Positions 31,488-44,639 of a stretch of 64,000 nucleotides of DNA are shown here, in pieces; position 1 is the stretch's first letter; every line of letters begins with the position of its first letter. Source of the stretch: Paraniabella defluvii (GTDB lineage Bacteria; Bacteroidota; Bacteroidia; Chitinophagales; Chitinophagaceae); NCBI GenBank assembly GCA_019316985.1, contig CP079215.1, forward strand, positions 5,642,001 to 5,706,000, read 5' to 3'. Made by a program: the position numbers and the translations under genes. Under the pieces are notes generated by a model. It was not told the DNA's origin. It saw nothing but the letters and a program-made list of their open reading frames with translations, and did not search any database.

Positions 31488-31847
31488 CTAAGCTAATACA
31501 GGAGGCCCCCGGTGCTGTGTATGGTTTGAGCGCAATTCTATCCAGTTATTCAGATGAATAAAAGGATAACTTTTATCAAAAGCCTGAGCAACGGGCTCGG
31601 AAAATATCTGCTGCACTTCCAGGAAGGGAGAAATGCCTTCCATGTTTACAAACCCACAATTGAACTGATAGGTTGTGAGTTGTGTTTTTCCGGAGTGGTT
31701 GTTGATGCAGGAATAGTCTGTATGATTTGCAAAAAGCTCGTGAAAATAGAATTTAGGTGTAACCCCTATTGTAAAAGCCAATAAGAGGGTTACTGCTAAA
31801 AATTTTCTTATACTGTATACTGCCTGCAAAATGAAACTATGTTGCAA
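31488..31847 (-). CDS. Small exported protein accompanying the TonB receptor
   Basis: About 119 residues from a TTG at 31847 (an alternative in-frame TTG is six codons in; no ATG). A hydrophobic segment FLAVTLLLAFTIGVTPKFYF is followed by HELFANHTDYSC, QFNCGFVNMEG and a C-terminus ELRSNHTQHRGPPVLA. The His/Cys content and location 105 bases upstream of the receptor suggest a periplasmic or membrane partner, perhaps in metal handling. Similar short proteins near metal-related receptors occur across Bacteroidota; I know of no assigned function. An indel at the 5' end could hide the real start. Confidence 0.6.
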   Translation of the reverse strand: MQHSFILQAVYSIRKFLAVTLLLAFTIGVTPKFYFHELFANHTDYSCINNHSGKTQLTTYQFNCGFVNMEGISPFLEVQQIFSEPVAQAFDKSYPFIHLNNWIELRSNHTQHRGPPVLA

Positions 31848-31867
31848 ATATAGTTTTTTAAAAATAA

Positions 31868-31888
31868 AACCTCATTAAAATTGAGGTT
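31868..31888 (-). terminator. Terminator of the FAH-family gene
   Basis: AACCTCA (31868-31874), loop TTAAAAT, TGAGGTT (31882-31888), followed on the minus strand by TTATTTTT. It lies 31 bases after the FAH-family stop and isolates the metal-receptor transcript from it. Confidence 0.7.
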
Positions 31889-31918
31889 CTATTCAAAAAT
31901 AAATTAAGATATCTGCAT

Positions 31919-32528
31919 CTATTCCACTTTTAAGTTGAGCACGATATTGTCTTCCAGTATTCCCTCCAGCTCGTCTCCGGGAAGGGCTTCTCCACACCCG
32001 AAGGGGTTCCGGTAAAAATAACATCGCCGATATTTAAAGAGAAGTATTTAGATATATTAACCAAAAGCGTATTGAAACTGTAGATCATATTACCGGAATT
32101 GCCCTGTTGAACCAGCTCATTATTTTTATAGAATCCGAAATTGATATCCTTAAGGTTAGGAAAATCGCTAACGGGCTTCCAGTCTCCTAACACGGCAGAA
32201 TTATCCCAGGCTTTTGCTTTTTCCCAAGGCAATCCTTTTTGTTTAAGATCGTTCTGAATATCCCTGGCTGTAAAGTCTATTCCCAGCGTTATTGCATCAT
32301 AGTATTGATGCGCATATCTTTATTGATATAGCGTCCATTTTTACAAACACGCAAAACCAACTCACATTCATAATGCAGTTCGTTGGTAAACTCGGGATAA
32401 TAAAAAGGCAAATGAGGTTTTAGCAGTGCTGTTTTGGGTTTCAGAAAAATAACGGGCTCGTCGGGAACTTCGTTACCCAATTCTTTGGCATGCGCCACAT
32501 AATTTCTTCCGATACAAAAAATTTTCAT
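31919..32528 (-). CDS. Fumarylacetoacetate hydrolase-family protein (frameshifted)
   Basis: About 203 residues. MKIFCIGRNYVAHAKELGNE is the family start; PVIFLKPKTALL and ELHYECELVLRVCKNGR carry the Glu metal ligands, YYDAITLGIDFTARDIQ gives the Asp ligand, and GDVIFTGTPSGV the C-terminal glycine-rich active-site loop. Breaks lie near 32300 and 31990. The family includes fumarylpyruvate hydrolases, acylpyruvases and oxaloacetate decarboxylases; the short form here resembles the acylpyruvase group. Substrate unresolved. It is 31 bases downstream of pth. Confidence 0.85.
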
Positions 32529-32559
32529 TATATAAGGGTTTTTCTACAAGATCAAAATC

Positions 32560-33130
32560 TTAATCAAACTCCAGATTATTAATACTGTTCATAGCTGCAT
32601 TCAATCCCTGCGTAGCAAATACCTCAATAGCCTCTACAGATTTATCTATCTTAGATTTAACTACAGGCTCTTCCTGCTTTGTCCACTTTCCTAATACAAA
32701 ATCAGACTGCATACCTTTGGGGAAGCTGCTTCCTATTCCGAATCGAAGCTTAGGATAGGCGACAGACCCAACTGACTCCTGTATACTTTTTAAGCCGTTA
32801 TGTCCTCCATCGCTACCGCTCCCCGGATTCTCAGCTTGCTTATTGGCAGAGAAAGATCATCCAGAATAGTCAAGGTATTTTCCAGGGTATCTTTTCCTTA
32901 TCAATCCAGTATTTAAAGGCCTTACCACTTAGGTTCATATAAGTTGTGGGACAGATACAAACCAATATTCTTCCTTTCCATTTTATATCAGCCACAAATG
33001 CCAGCCTGTCCTGCCTGAAGGAGCCACCATGCTTTTGCACAAATGCAGCTACCACATCAAATCCTATATTATGCCTGGTATGTGCGTACTCGTTGCCAAT
33101 ATTTCCCAGCCCTGCTATTAAAAACTTCAT
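32560..33130 (-). CDS. pth: Peptidyl-tRNA hydrolase (frameshifted)
   Basis: About 190 residues. MKFLIAGLGNIGNEYAHTRH NIGFDVV contains the Asn and catalytic His; TTYMNLSGKAF the second Asn; LDDLSLPISKLRIRG the Asp; and GSDGGHNGLKSIQESVG the third Asn-bearing loop. Breaks lie near 32885 and 32820. It recycles tRNA from prematurely released peptidyl-tRNA. All catalytic residues are present after joining. In most genomes it follows rplY/ctc; here rplY is elsewhere in the window, beside prs. Confidence 0.93.
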
Positions 33131-33532
33131 GTTGTACCATCAAATTTACAAAATAACTGTATAATAGCAACTTACGTCAAAAATACGATACATAATTGCA
33201 AACTAAAATTTCTTTGTAAAAATTTGTTCAATTTTCAAGCCGATTATCATTTTTATTTTAAAATGATCTATATAAACTCGCCTTGTGGCTTTGACAGCTG
33301 TAATAATATGCCGCTTACCAGTACTTACGGTCCTCTGTATGATATTGCTTCAGGTCTTATATTATTTTCTTTGACTGTCATTAAAGTATGGTGCTTGGTA
33401 CGCTTTTACAGCAGGTTAGCTAGGTTATAATAGTATCCGCAGTTGAATATGGTTTTGGGGAGCGCAGTGTATGCGGGTAGCTATTACAGCTGTTGGGTCA
33501 TATTAACTTAAAAACCTGCCGGGATCCGGGCA
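33131..33532. other. Intergenic region without supported gene
   Basis: About 400 bases between pth and the rRNA terminator. A 68-codon plus-strand reading frame from 33224 has no recognizable motif and no promoter or downstream partner, so I do not call it. Composition is AT-rich near pth and more balanced beyond 33420. I see no RNA structure of note apart from a short GC-rich inverted sequence near 33518-33531. Confidence 0.6.
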
Positions 33533-33561
33533 CAAAAAAGCCCCACATTACTGTGAGGCTT
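33533..33561 (-). terminator. Terminator of the rRNA operon
   Basis: On the minus strand AAGCCTCACA-GTAA-TGTGGGGCTT forms a 10-bp stem (one wobble pair), 10 bases after 5S, followed by a T run (A run at 33534-33539 on the plus strand). Confidence 0.88.
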
Positions 33562-33570
33562 CTAATAAGA

Positions 33571-33680
33571 ATGGCAGCTACCTACTCTCCCGCATTGTGG
33601 TGCAGTACCATCGGCCTTAAGGGGCTTAACTTCTCTGTTCGGTATGGGAAGAGGTGAACACCCTTGGTATAACCACCATA
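33571..33680 (-). rRNA. rrf: 5S ribosomal RNA
   Basis: About 110 bases. On the minus strand the terminal arm TATGGTGGTTATACC pairs with GGTAGCTGCCAT at the 3' end, and the internal sequences CACCTCTTCCCATACCGAAC and GAAGTTAAGCCCCTTAAGG are universally conserved 5S landmarks. It is the last gene of the operon, about 140 bases after 23S. Confidence 0.95.
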
Positions 33681-33773
33681 AATTCTTGAGCTGAATGGTT
33701 TATAAGTATTTAATTAACAGGTAAGTCCTTATCAACTTGTGAACTTAGCAACTTTTCAACTTGAATAATATAA

Positions 33774-33814
33774 CATATTGGAAAAAAATTTAAAAAATTA
33801 GAAGAGTACCTAAC
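33774..33814 (-). other. 3' arm of the 23S processing stem
   Basis: This trailer is largely complementary to 36758-36794 in the 23S leader: both ends match (CATATTGGAAAAAAAT and GAGTACCTAAC when read in a common orientation), with a small central mismatch. It would bring the 23S ends together as the usual RNase III substrate. Confidence 0.75.
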
Positions 33815-33823
33815 AAAATAAAA

Positions 33824-36614
<2,791 letters not shown>

Positions 36615-36757
36615 AAAAGTTTATTAAACTTAATTAATATGAGGCCAGCATCTCTGCTGGACTTGTTTATTTAGTTTGTTGTAGTTGTTACCCGACCACA
36701 TTGCTTCAGACCAACCAAAATATTGGTGATATTTTACAATTATGATCGATAAACTAT

Positions 36758-36794
36758 GTTAGGTACTCTCCTAACAATATTTTTTTCCAATATG
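36758..36794 (-). other. 5' arm of the 23S processing stem
   Basis: Complementary to 33774-33814 beyond the other end of 23S (see that entry). It directly follows the AGTTCTTTGA element at 36795-36804, so antitermination-like and processing signals adjoin. Confidence 0.75.
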
Positions 36795-36926
36795 TCAAAG
36801 AACTTTTAATCAAATTAACAACCAGCTATTACGCTAATGTGTCAATGATCGTAGCTGATAATATGGTTATGAACCATCAGACCTTAAGTACTTCCCTTAA
36901 GTCATTACCATCTTATTTAAAGAACT
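36795..36926 (-). promoter_or_regulatory. boxA-hairpin-boxA cassette in the 23S leader
   Basis: On the minus strand: AGTTCTTTAA (36926-36917), then TTAAGGTCTGATGGTTCATA (from 36887) containing the mini-hairpin TGGTT-CAT-AACCA, a single CATTAGCG unit near 36830, then AGTTCTTTGA (36804-36795). The same series in the same order precedes 16S (38949-39068). AGTTCTTT resembles boxA antitermination elements of rRNA operons; the function here is inferred from position and repetition. Confidence 0.55.
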
Positions 36927-36967
36927 ATTCTGTGAGGTTTCATGCAAAAACCTTACCTCCTACTTTG

Positions 36968-37040
36968 TGGAGGATATCGGAGTCGAACCGATGACCCTCT
37001 GCGTGCAAGGCAGATGCTCTAGCCAACTGAGCTAACCCCC
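36968..37040 (-). tRNA. tRNA-Ala (anticodon TGC)
   Basis: 73 bases without encoded CCA. Acceptor arms GGGGGTT / ATCCTCC, D-arm AGCTCAGTTGGCTAGAGC, anticodon loop CTTGCAC giving TGC, and TTCGACTC in the T-arm. It lies in the 16S-23S spacer, 9 bases after tRNA-Ile, the standard order. Confidence 0.95.
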
Positions 37041-37049
37041 AGAGTTTTG

Positions 37050-37124
37050 TAGACCCGACCAGATTTGAACTGGTGACCCCTACATTATCAGTGTAGTGCT
37101 CTAACCAGGCTGAGCTACGGATCT
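37050..37124 (-). tRNA. tRNA-Ile (anticodon GAT)
   Basis: 75 bases. Acceptor AGATCCG pairs with CGGGTCT; D-arm AGCTCAGCCTGGTTAGAGC; anticodon loop CTGATAA gives GAT; T-loop TTCAAAT. First tRNA in the 16S-23S spacer. Confidence 0.95.
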
Positions 37125-37127
37125 ATT

Positions 37128-37167
37128 TGCTAATGTGCCAATTGGCTAATATGCTAATGTGCTAATG
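37128..37167. repeat. Five tandem octamers (TGCTAATG-like) in the 16S-tRNA-Ile spacer
   Basis: Exact 8-base periodicity: TGCTAATG, TGCCAATT, GGCTAATA, TGCTAATG, TGCTAATG. A related four-unit array lies on the other side of 16S (38970-39001) in the same orientation. Being direct, the two arrays cannot pair into a processing stem. Confidence 0.85.
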
Positions 37168-37252
37168 CTTATCAGCTGCTGGCTTTAGATTGCCGTACTC
37201 AAATTTGGCCATCAGGTCTTATGGAAAGAACTAAAATAATATTGAAAGAAGA

Positions 37253-37266
37253 GGAAACAACAGCAC
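37253..37266 (-). other. 3' arm of the 16S processing stem
   Basis: GGAAACAACAGCAC on the plus strand matches GGAAACAATAGCAC on the minus strand at 38929-38942 at 13 of 14 bases, so the leader and trailer RNAs can pair. A nearby GGTAAGT on each side may extend the stem. It starts 20 bases beyond the 16S 3' end. Confidence 0.65.
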
Positions 37267-37285
37267 CAGGTAAGTGCTTGCTCTA

Positions 37286-38808
<1,523 letters not shown>

Positions 38809-38928
38809 AATGAGTTTGATTTACTGACTATTAAAAATTCTCAAGAAGAAAAATTAACGTGTCAAAAATCGAATGTTATTTGCTTTTTGACTTACCTTTC
38901 GTGTTACTCAATTAAGAGTAATTTGATT

Positions 38929-38942
38929 GTGCTATTGTTTCC
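38929..38942 (-). other. 5' arm of the 16S processing stem
   Basis: Pairs with the trailer at 37253-37266 (13 of 14). It lies just after the AGTTCTTTGA element at 38949-38958, the same order as in the 23S leader. Confidence 0.65.
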
Positions 38943-38948
38943 AAACTT

Positions 38949-39068
38949 TCAAAGAACTTACAATCAATTAGCTAATTTGCTGATGTGCTAATATGCTAAA
39001 TGATTAAAGTGATAATTATGGTTATGAACCACCAGACCTTAACGTCATTATCAAATATCTAAAGAACT
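38949..39068 (-). promoter_or_regulatory. boxA-hairpin-boxA cassette in the 16S leader
   Basis: Minus-strand order: AGTTCTTTAG (39068-39059); TTAAGGTCTGGTGGTTCATA (from 39042) with the mini-hairpin TGGTT-CAT-AACCA; octamer repeats (39001-38970); AGTTCTTTGA (38958-38949). The 31-32-base middle element differs from the 23S copy (36857-36887) by one substitution and one indel. Probable antitermination module; not proven. Confidence 0.55.
38970..39001. repeat. Four tandem octamers upstream of 16S
   Basis: AGCTAATT, TGCTGATG, TGCTAATA, TGCTAAAT in exact 8-base register. Related to the array at 37128-37167. It lies inside the leader cassette between the hairpin element and the second boxA-like site. 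Confidence 0.8.
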
Positions 39069-39155
39069 AATTTCTAAAACTAAATGAGCGTAAAATACTA
39101 CCCCGATCTCTAATACAACCTGCGGGATTAACCACTCAAACTACCTGTAAACTTT

Positions 39156-39670
39156 CTGAAGAACTAAACAACTTTCGTAGCGTTGTTTTTAATTGGGATT
39201 GCAAAGTTAGTGTTTCAACTTCAATCTGCCAAATTTTTTCGAAACTTTTTTGAACCCGCTTTAAAGAATCACTTCAAAACAACACTCAAAAACCTCTCTA
39301 AGAACTACCCGATCAATTATTTTCGGACGGCAAAGATAAGGAACTTTTTCGAAACTCAACCAACTTTCTTAAAACTTTTTCAAAGTTTTCCAAAGACGCA
39401 TACTCAACTGCAAAGGTGGGAAATAAGCGGAATGTACTCGTAAGACATTCATTATTAATTTATTATCCAGTACCCTAAGGGCTTTTCTAAGAACTTGTTT
39501 GCCGCTGTATCTCTCAAACGGGATGCAAATGTAAGAGCTTATTTTTAATTGACCAAATTTATTTTTATAAATCCAACCCAACCATCTCTCTCCCAAAATA
39601 TTACACCTCCTAAAGAACTACGCTAATCGCTAGCGGGGTGCAAATATAGAACTCTTTACCAAATTACAAA
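39156..39670 (-). promoter_or_regulatory. Array of tandem rRNA promoters, each followed by a boxA-like site
   Basis: Minus-strand -7 elements: TATATTTG (39648-39641), TACATTTG (39533-39526), TATCTTTG (39338-39331) and TAACTTTG (39209-39202). Three have TTTG 18-20 bases upstream (39667-39670, 39554-39557, 39230-39233); the third has GTTG at 18. Each is followed by AGTTCTT: AGTTCTTTAG (39619-39610), AGTTCTTAGA (39495-39486), AGTTCTTAGA (39306-39297) and AGTTCTTCAG (39165-39156). A fifth weaker unit may start at CACCTTTG (39418-39411). Tandem promoters are expected for growth-rate-controlled rRNA; the repeated boxA after each is less usual. No gene is supported in 39069-39831. Confidence 0.6.
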
Positions 39671-39831
39671 ATCTTTTAAACAATTTTATTTAAAAGAAAT
39701 AAGTAAAAGCCTTTCCGCTACTCCCGTACTCAACACGTCAATTCAACAATCAATTGATAATCAAATATTAATATCAATCACACCTTGTTCATTATGCAAT
39801 TATCCGCGGAAATAAGCGACTGCTCATATCA

Positions 39832-40870
39832 TTAGGAGCCAAACACTTCGTTATGCTGCTCTGCCACCCTGATAAATGTTGTTCGTTTGGTAAGTTCCTT
39901 AAGCCTGGCCGCTCCTACATAAGTACAGGTAGAGCGGATACCTCCCAATAAGTCTTTAACAGTTTCAGCCACGGAACCTCTGTAGGGTATTTTTACTGTT
40001 TTGCCTTCAGAAGCCCTGTAGTTGGCTACCCCACCCGAATGCTTGTCCATGGCAGTTTTCGAGCTCATTCCATAAAACAGTCTGAACTTCTCATTGTTTT
40101 CTTCAATCACTTCTCCCCGCTTTCATCATGCCCCGCCAGCATACCGCCCAGCATTACGAAGTCGGCGCCCGCGCCAAAAGCTTTGGCTACATCTCCGGGC
40201 ACCTTACACCCCCATCTGAAATAATCTGTCCGCCCAAACCATGCGCCGCATCTGCGCATTCTATAATTGCAGATAATTGAGGATAGCCTACCCCGGTTTT
40301 CACCCGGGTAGTACAAACCGACCCCGGCCCTATACCTACTTTAATCATGTCGGCGCCGGCCAGCAGCAGTTCTTCAACCATTTCTCCTGTTACCACGTTA
40401 CCGGCGATGATTATTTTATCGGGGTACAAGGCTCTTGCATCTTTTACAAATTGTACAAAATGTTCCGAGTAGCCATTGGCCACATCAATGCATACAAAAC
40501 TAAGTTGGGGAAACAGGGCCAGCAGCTGGCTGAGCTTTGCTGCATCAGCTTTTCCTGTGCCCGTGCTTACAGCAATAAACTGGTAAAGCGAGGCTTCTTT
40601 TCCTTCTAAAAACGATGACCACTCTTCTACCGTATAGTGTTTATGAATGGCCGTTATGATCTTCTCTTTGCATAGCGCCAGTGCCATCTCAAAGGTTCCC
40701 ACCGTATCCATATTCGCCGCTATAACAGGTACTCCTTTCCAAATTTTCTTTGAATGCAAAAAGGTAAAATCACGCTCCAGTTCTACATCTGCTCTTGTTT
40801 TCAGCGTAGAACGCTTGGGGCGTATCATCACATCTTTAAACCCTAACTTAAGATCATACTCTATTCTCAT
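39832..40870 (-). CDS. guaC: GMP reductase (IMPDH/GMPR family) (frameshifted)
   Basis: About 346 residues, the size of GMP reductase and without CBS domains. MRIEYDLKLGFKDVMIRPKR and VPVIAANMDTVGTFEMA are typical of GuaC; FVCIDVANGYSEHFV and IIAGNVVTGEM form the barrel core; VGIGPGSVCTTRVKTGVGYP carries the active Cys; then GADFVMLGGMLAGHDESG and FYGMSSKTAM with the GuaC-type flap. Breaks lie near 40205 and 40110. It converts GMP to IMP with NADPH. It is the first gene beyond the rRNA promoters and reads in the same direction as the operon. Confidence 0.9.
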
Positions 40871-40962
40871 ATCATTAAACGATTTATTGAAACAACAGAA
40901 AAGATATTTAATTTATCTGATTTAACCGATCGGGAGTTGCTTAAACCTATGCAAAAACCGGG

Positions 40963-40997
40963 GCAAAAAAATAGGCTGCCTCTATGAGACAGCCTAT
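40963..40997 (-). terminator. Terminator of the prs-rplY operon
   Basis: Minus strand: AGGCTGTCTC-ATA-GAGGCAGCCT (one T-G wobble) then a run of seven T. It lies about 20 bases after the rplY stop and ahead of guaC. Confidence 0.85.
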
Positions 40998-41016
40998 TTC
41001 ACAGCTTTTGCTATAA

Positions 41017-41592
41017 TTATTTTTTACCAGCTGCGGCTTCTTCCTGTTTCAATTGTCTTGTCATTACTACAGAAGCTACAGGGATACGTGGAGAGTTCAG
41101 GATCTCCATATCAGGAGCTACGATATCTTCGATTCTAATGTTACCATTGATCTCCAGATTATCGACAGGCACTTCAATTGTTTCAGTTAAATGCTTAGGC
41201 AAAGTTTTAACTTTAACCGATTTGATTTTAGAAACAAATCTACCACCGGCTCTTACACCTTTTGATGTACCAGTGTATTTAAGAGGTACAGTAGCGATAA
41301 CTTTTTATCTTCTACCAGCTCTAATAAATCTACGTGAATCAAAGCATCAGTTACTTTGTCAAACTGAAGATCTTTCAAAATGCATTTGTAAGTAGCGCCG
41401 TCCACTTTAACTTCTGCTAACTGGAAGTTAGGTGTATACACTAAAGGTTTAAACGCTGCAGCAGACGCACTGAAGTTTACTTCTTTAGCACCCCGTAAAT
41501 TACAGCAGGCACATTTCCTGAGAGCGAACCTGACGGGTGGCTGACTTGCCAAATTCGGTCCTCAGTTGTCCTTCGATTGTAATTGTTTTCAT
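41017..41592 (-). CDS. rplY: 50S ribosomal protein L25 / general stress protein Ctc (frameshifted)
   Basis: About 192 residues, the long Ctc form: an N-terminal 5S-rRNA-binding L25 domain (MKTITIEGQLRTEFGKSATR, CILKDLQFDKVTDALIHVDL) plus the C-terminal TL5-like domain (LPKHLTETIEVPVDNLEING, SPRIPVASVVMTRQ). Breaks lie near 41535-41500 and 41265. L25 binds 5S rRNA in the central protuberance. It follows prs by about 80 bases, a conserved pairing in many bacteria. Confidence 0.9.
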
Positions 41593-41674
41593 TTGTGTGT
41601 TTATTTTATTTATTTAAAAGATCCAAATGCAGTCGGCTCGCCTCCTGTCATTTTTTATGTTGTTTTAATATTTA

Positions 41675-42639
41675 TTAACTCGTTCTCAGATTGGAGTGCA
41701 CAAATAAACTTGTGATACTCTTGTTTTCAAACGCATGTTTTATTGCTACAGAAAACAATTCGGCTACTGAAATAACTTTTATTTTAGGACTTTCTTTTTA
41801 GCGGAATGGTATTACAAACCACCAATTCTTCCAGCACACTACTTTCTATATTCTCGTAAGCTTTTCCACTCAATAAAGGGTGGGTAATCATTGCCCTAAC
41901 ACTGCTGGCTCCTTCTCTTTTATCAGTGCCGCACATTTTGCCAATGTACCGCCCGTATCACAGATATCATCAATAATTACTACATCCCTGCCTTCCACAT
42001 CACCAATCAAACGCATGCTTGCTATTTCGTTGGCCCGCTTGCGATGCTTATCGCAAATCACCATATCAGCGTTAAAATAACTCGCAATTTCCCTGATCCG
42101 ATTGGTTGCTCCCACGTCGGGGGCCGCAAAGGTAAGGTTTTTAGCTGTAACTTTTCAATATAAGGAATAAACACCGCATGACTGTCGAGGTGATCCACCG
42201 GAATATCGAAATATCCCTGTATCTGGGGAGCATGCAAATCCATTGTTATAATACGGTCAGCACCTGCAGCTGTAAGCATATTGGCCACAAGCTTACTGCC
42301 AATAGCTACCCTCGGGCGGTCCTTCCTGTCTTGCCGCGCATAGCCGTAATAAGGTAAAACTGCAATAACCTTATAGGCCGATGCTCGCTTTGCGGCATCG
42401 ATCATCAGCAACAGTTCCATGAGGTTATCTGCCGGTGAGTAGGTGCTTTGCACTAAAAAGATATAATCGCCTCTTACACTTTCCAGGTAATTGGGAGAAA
42501 TCTCGCCGTCCGCAAAGCGTTGAATACTAAGTTTTCCGGGGTCGCAGCCAAAATGTTTTGCTATTTCTACCGCCAGTGCTTCGGATGCTGTTCCCGAAAA
42601 GATTTTAGCAGCATGTGGAATCGATTGAGCTTTGTGCAT
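41675..42639 (-). CDS. prs: Ribose-phosphate pyrophosphokinase (frameshifted)
   Basis: About 320 residues from MHKAQSIPHAAKIFSGTASE; the ATG at 42639 gives the usual length, while an upstream in-frame ATG at 42723 would add 28 basic residues unusual for the family. Motifs: QRFADGEISPNYLESVRG, YYGYARQDRKDRPR (ATP loop), ITMDLHAPQIQGYFDIPVDH, and the PRPP-binding loop DVVIIDDICDTGGT. Breaks lie near 42145, 41905 and 41800; the C-terminus is ISVAELFSVAIKHAFENKSI with stop at 41675-41677. It makes PRPP for nucleotides, His, Trp and NAD. Confidence 0.93.
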
Positions 42640-42847
42640 TGTGTTCGTAAATGAGCGGCGAAGATATTTTTTTATTTCAATTTTTAAGTTGAAAGGCGTT
42701 TTTTTATATGCAACCTGTTTCATATCCCAATTTTAGGAGTATGATACCGGTAGCCGCCTGCTACAGGCATTGCGGTACAAAGAAGTTAGAAAATATTCTT
42801 TTTAGCAAGATACACCCGGTAAAATATCCGTATTTTTAGGATAACTT

Positions 42848-43537
42848 ATGGAACTGAAAAACACAATTAAAGAGTGGCCAAAAGACGACCGCCCGCGAGA
42901 AAAATTTCTGGCTATCGGCGCTAATAATCTAAGTAATTCTGAACTCCTTGCCATACTTATTCATAATGGCACCCCAGAAAGATCTGCTTTAGCATTGGCC
43001 AAAGACGTGCTGAAGCTGGGCAATGACGACCTGAATGAGCTGGGCACTATCAGCGTTAAGCAATTAACCGCAGTAAAAGGAATAGGAGAAGCCAAAGCCG
43101 TAACCATAGCAGCTGCAATGGAGTTGGGAAGAAGAAGACAGATGGGCCGTATGCCTGAAAAGCAGAGATTTACCACATCGAAGGAGATGGCTGTTTTTCT
43201 AAAGGAGCGCCTCAAAGACTACCAACACGAGGTTTTTGCCGTTATTTATCTAAACCGGTCTAACAAAATCCTGAGCTTTGATATTATCAGTACCGGGGAA
43301 TTACCGGAACGGTTGCAGACCCCAGGGTAATTTTAAAACATGCGCTCGAGAAAAATGCTGTAAGTCTTATTTTAAGCCATAATCATCCTTCAGGAAGCCT
43401 GAAACCCAGTAAAGCAGATGAATACCTGACTGAAAAAAATCAAACAGGCCGCGGCCTTTCTCGACATAAAAGTGCTGGATCACGTTATTGTAAGCGATGC
43501 GGGATATTACAGCTTTGCGGACGACGGGCTGCTATAG
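42848..43537 (+). CDS. radC: RadC family protein (frameshifted)
   Basis: About 229 residues. The N-terminal helix-hairpin-helix part reads LSNSELLAILIHNGTPERSA and AVKGIGEAKAVTIAAAMELG; the MPN/JAB domain contains EVFAVIYLNRSNKI, then after a break near 43315 the metal motif SHNHPSGSLKPSKADE, and after another near 43435 AAAFLDIKVLDHVIVSDAGY. Named for DNA repair, but its true cellular role is unsettled. Ends 3 bases from the convergent def gene. Confidence 0.9.
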
Positions 43538-43540
43538 CTG

Positions 43541-44127
43541 CTAACGACTAAAAGACATCTTATAATCAACCTTGATTTTCCCGGAAGAAATATCATTCAG
43601 CTTTCTTTTAAGCAATTGTTTTTTTAACGCTGGCAAATGATCGATAAACAGTTTCCCTTCTATATGATCATACTCATGTAAGATCACTCTTGCCGTAATT
43701 CCGGTATAAGTATCGGTGTGTGATTTAAAGTCTTCATCTTCATATTCAATAGTAACAGATTGGGCTCTGGTAATATCTTCCCTTATCTTCGGAATACTTA
43801 AACAACCTTCGTTGTACGCCCATGGTTTACCATTCAGCTCCTTTACATAAGCATTAATGAATACCTTTTTTACACCTTCGTCGCCAGGGTACTGTTGTTT
43901 CTCTTCTTCATCCTCCATCGCCTCGAAGATCTGAAGAGAGTCTACTACAAACAACCGGATAGACCGGTTAATCTGCGGCGCTGCCAAACCTACGCCATTG
44001 CTAGCATAGCATACATGGTTTCCCACATATTGGAAATCAACTCTTTTAAGCCGGTATAATCAGGCCCTATCTCTTCTGCTACTTTTCTTAAAACGGGGTT
44101 ACCGTAAGCTACTATTGGGAGAATCAT
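43541..44127 (-). CDS. def: Peptide deformylase (frameshifted)
   Basis: About 195 residues: MILPIVAYGNPVLRKVAEEI, then motif 1 SNGVGLAAPQI, motif 2 NEGCLSIPKIRED (metal Cys), motif 3 ILHEYDHIEGKLFID (two His ligands and catalytic Glu). One break near 44020 (in TMYASNG). An insertion EDEEEKQQYPGDEG between strands is usual in this phylum. It removes the formyl group from nascent proteins. It lies about 95 bases downstream of ruvX. Confidence 0.93.
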
Positions 44128-44222
44128 GGCCGCAAAGGTACTAAAAACTACACGACGAATATTATTGAAAGAATCTTATGTTGTTACAAACAACTTAAAA
44201 CAACAGCTGTAAAGGGCAGCAA

Positions 44223-44636
44223 TTAGCCCCATTTAGCGAGGTATTCCTGCAACATAATAGTGGCGGCAATTTCGTCTACAAGGGCTTTATTACGCCTTTG
44301 CATTTTTTTCAGCCCCATTTCCAGCATAGCGTCTTTTGCCATTTTGGAGGTGTAACGTTCGTCCACCGTTTCTAGCGGCATTTGGGGAAAATGTTTTTTC
44401 AGGTCTTTAATGGCTTTTTCAACCAGTGGCGTGGCATGCGTATCCGTATCGTCCCAGTTTTTGGGCAGGCCTATAATGATCTTTTCTACGGGTTCCTTAA
44501 TAAGGTAATCTTTCAAAAACGGTATCAGTTGTCTGGACTCAATAGTGGTAAGTCCGGTTGCAATGATCTTTAACGGATCGGTTACCGCTATGCCTGTTCT
44601 CTTCAAACCGTAATCTATACACAGCAACCTTGCCAT
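44223..44636 (-). CDS. ruvX: Putative Holliday junction resolvase RuvX/YqgF
   Basis: 137 residues, unbroken, standard length. RNase H-like fold with MARLLCIDYGLKRTGIAVTD (first Asp), KIIIGLPKNWDDTDT, LETVDERYTSKMAKDAM (Glu) and KALVDEIAATIMLQEYL (last Asp). The family processes the 5' end of pre-16S rRNA in E. coli and was first proposed as a resolvase. It starts 3 bases before the ubiA stop, so the two are probably co-transcribed. Confidence 0.93.
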   Translation of the reverse strand: MARLLCIDYGLKRTGIAVTDPLKIIATGLTTIESRQLIPFLKDYLIKEPVEKIIIGLPKNWDDTDTHATPLVEKAIKDLKKHFPQMPLETVDERYTSKMAKDAMLEMGLKKMQRRNKALVDEIAATIMLQEYLAKWG

Positions 44637-44639
44637 TGA

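Noticed and set aside
31845..31852. TATATTTG on the minus strand as promoter for the small protein beside the TonB receptor
   Set aside because: It overlaps the presumed TTG start and has no -33 box, so either the start or the promoter is wrong; not called.
33224..33430. 68-codon plus-strand frame between pth and 5S
   Set aside because: No motif, promoter or terminator; composition like the surrounding spacer.
39183..39596. Small frames in the rRNA leader
   Set aside because: They overlap the repeated promoter-boxA elements and are Lys/Phe/Asn-rich by base composition.
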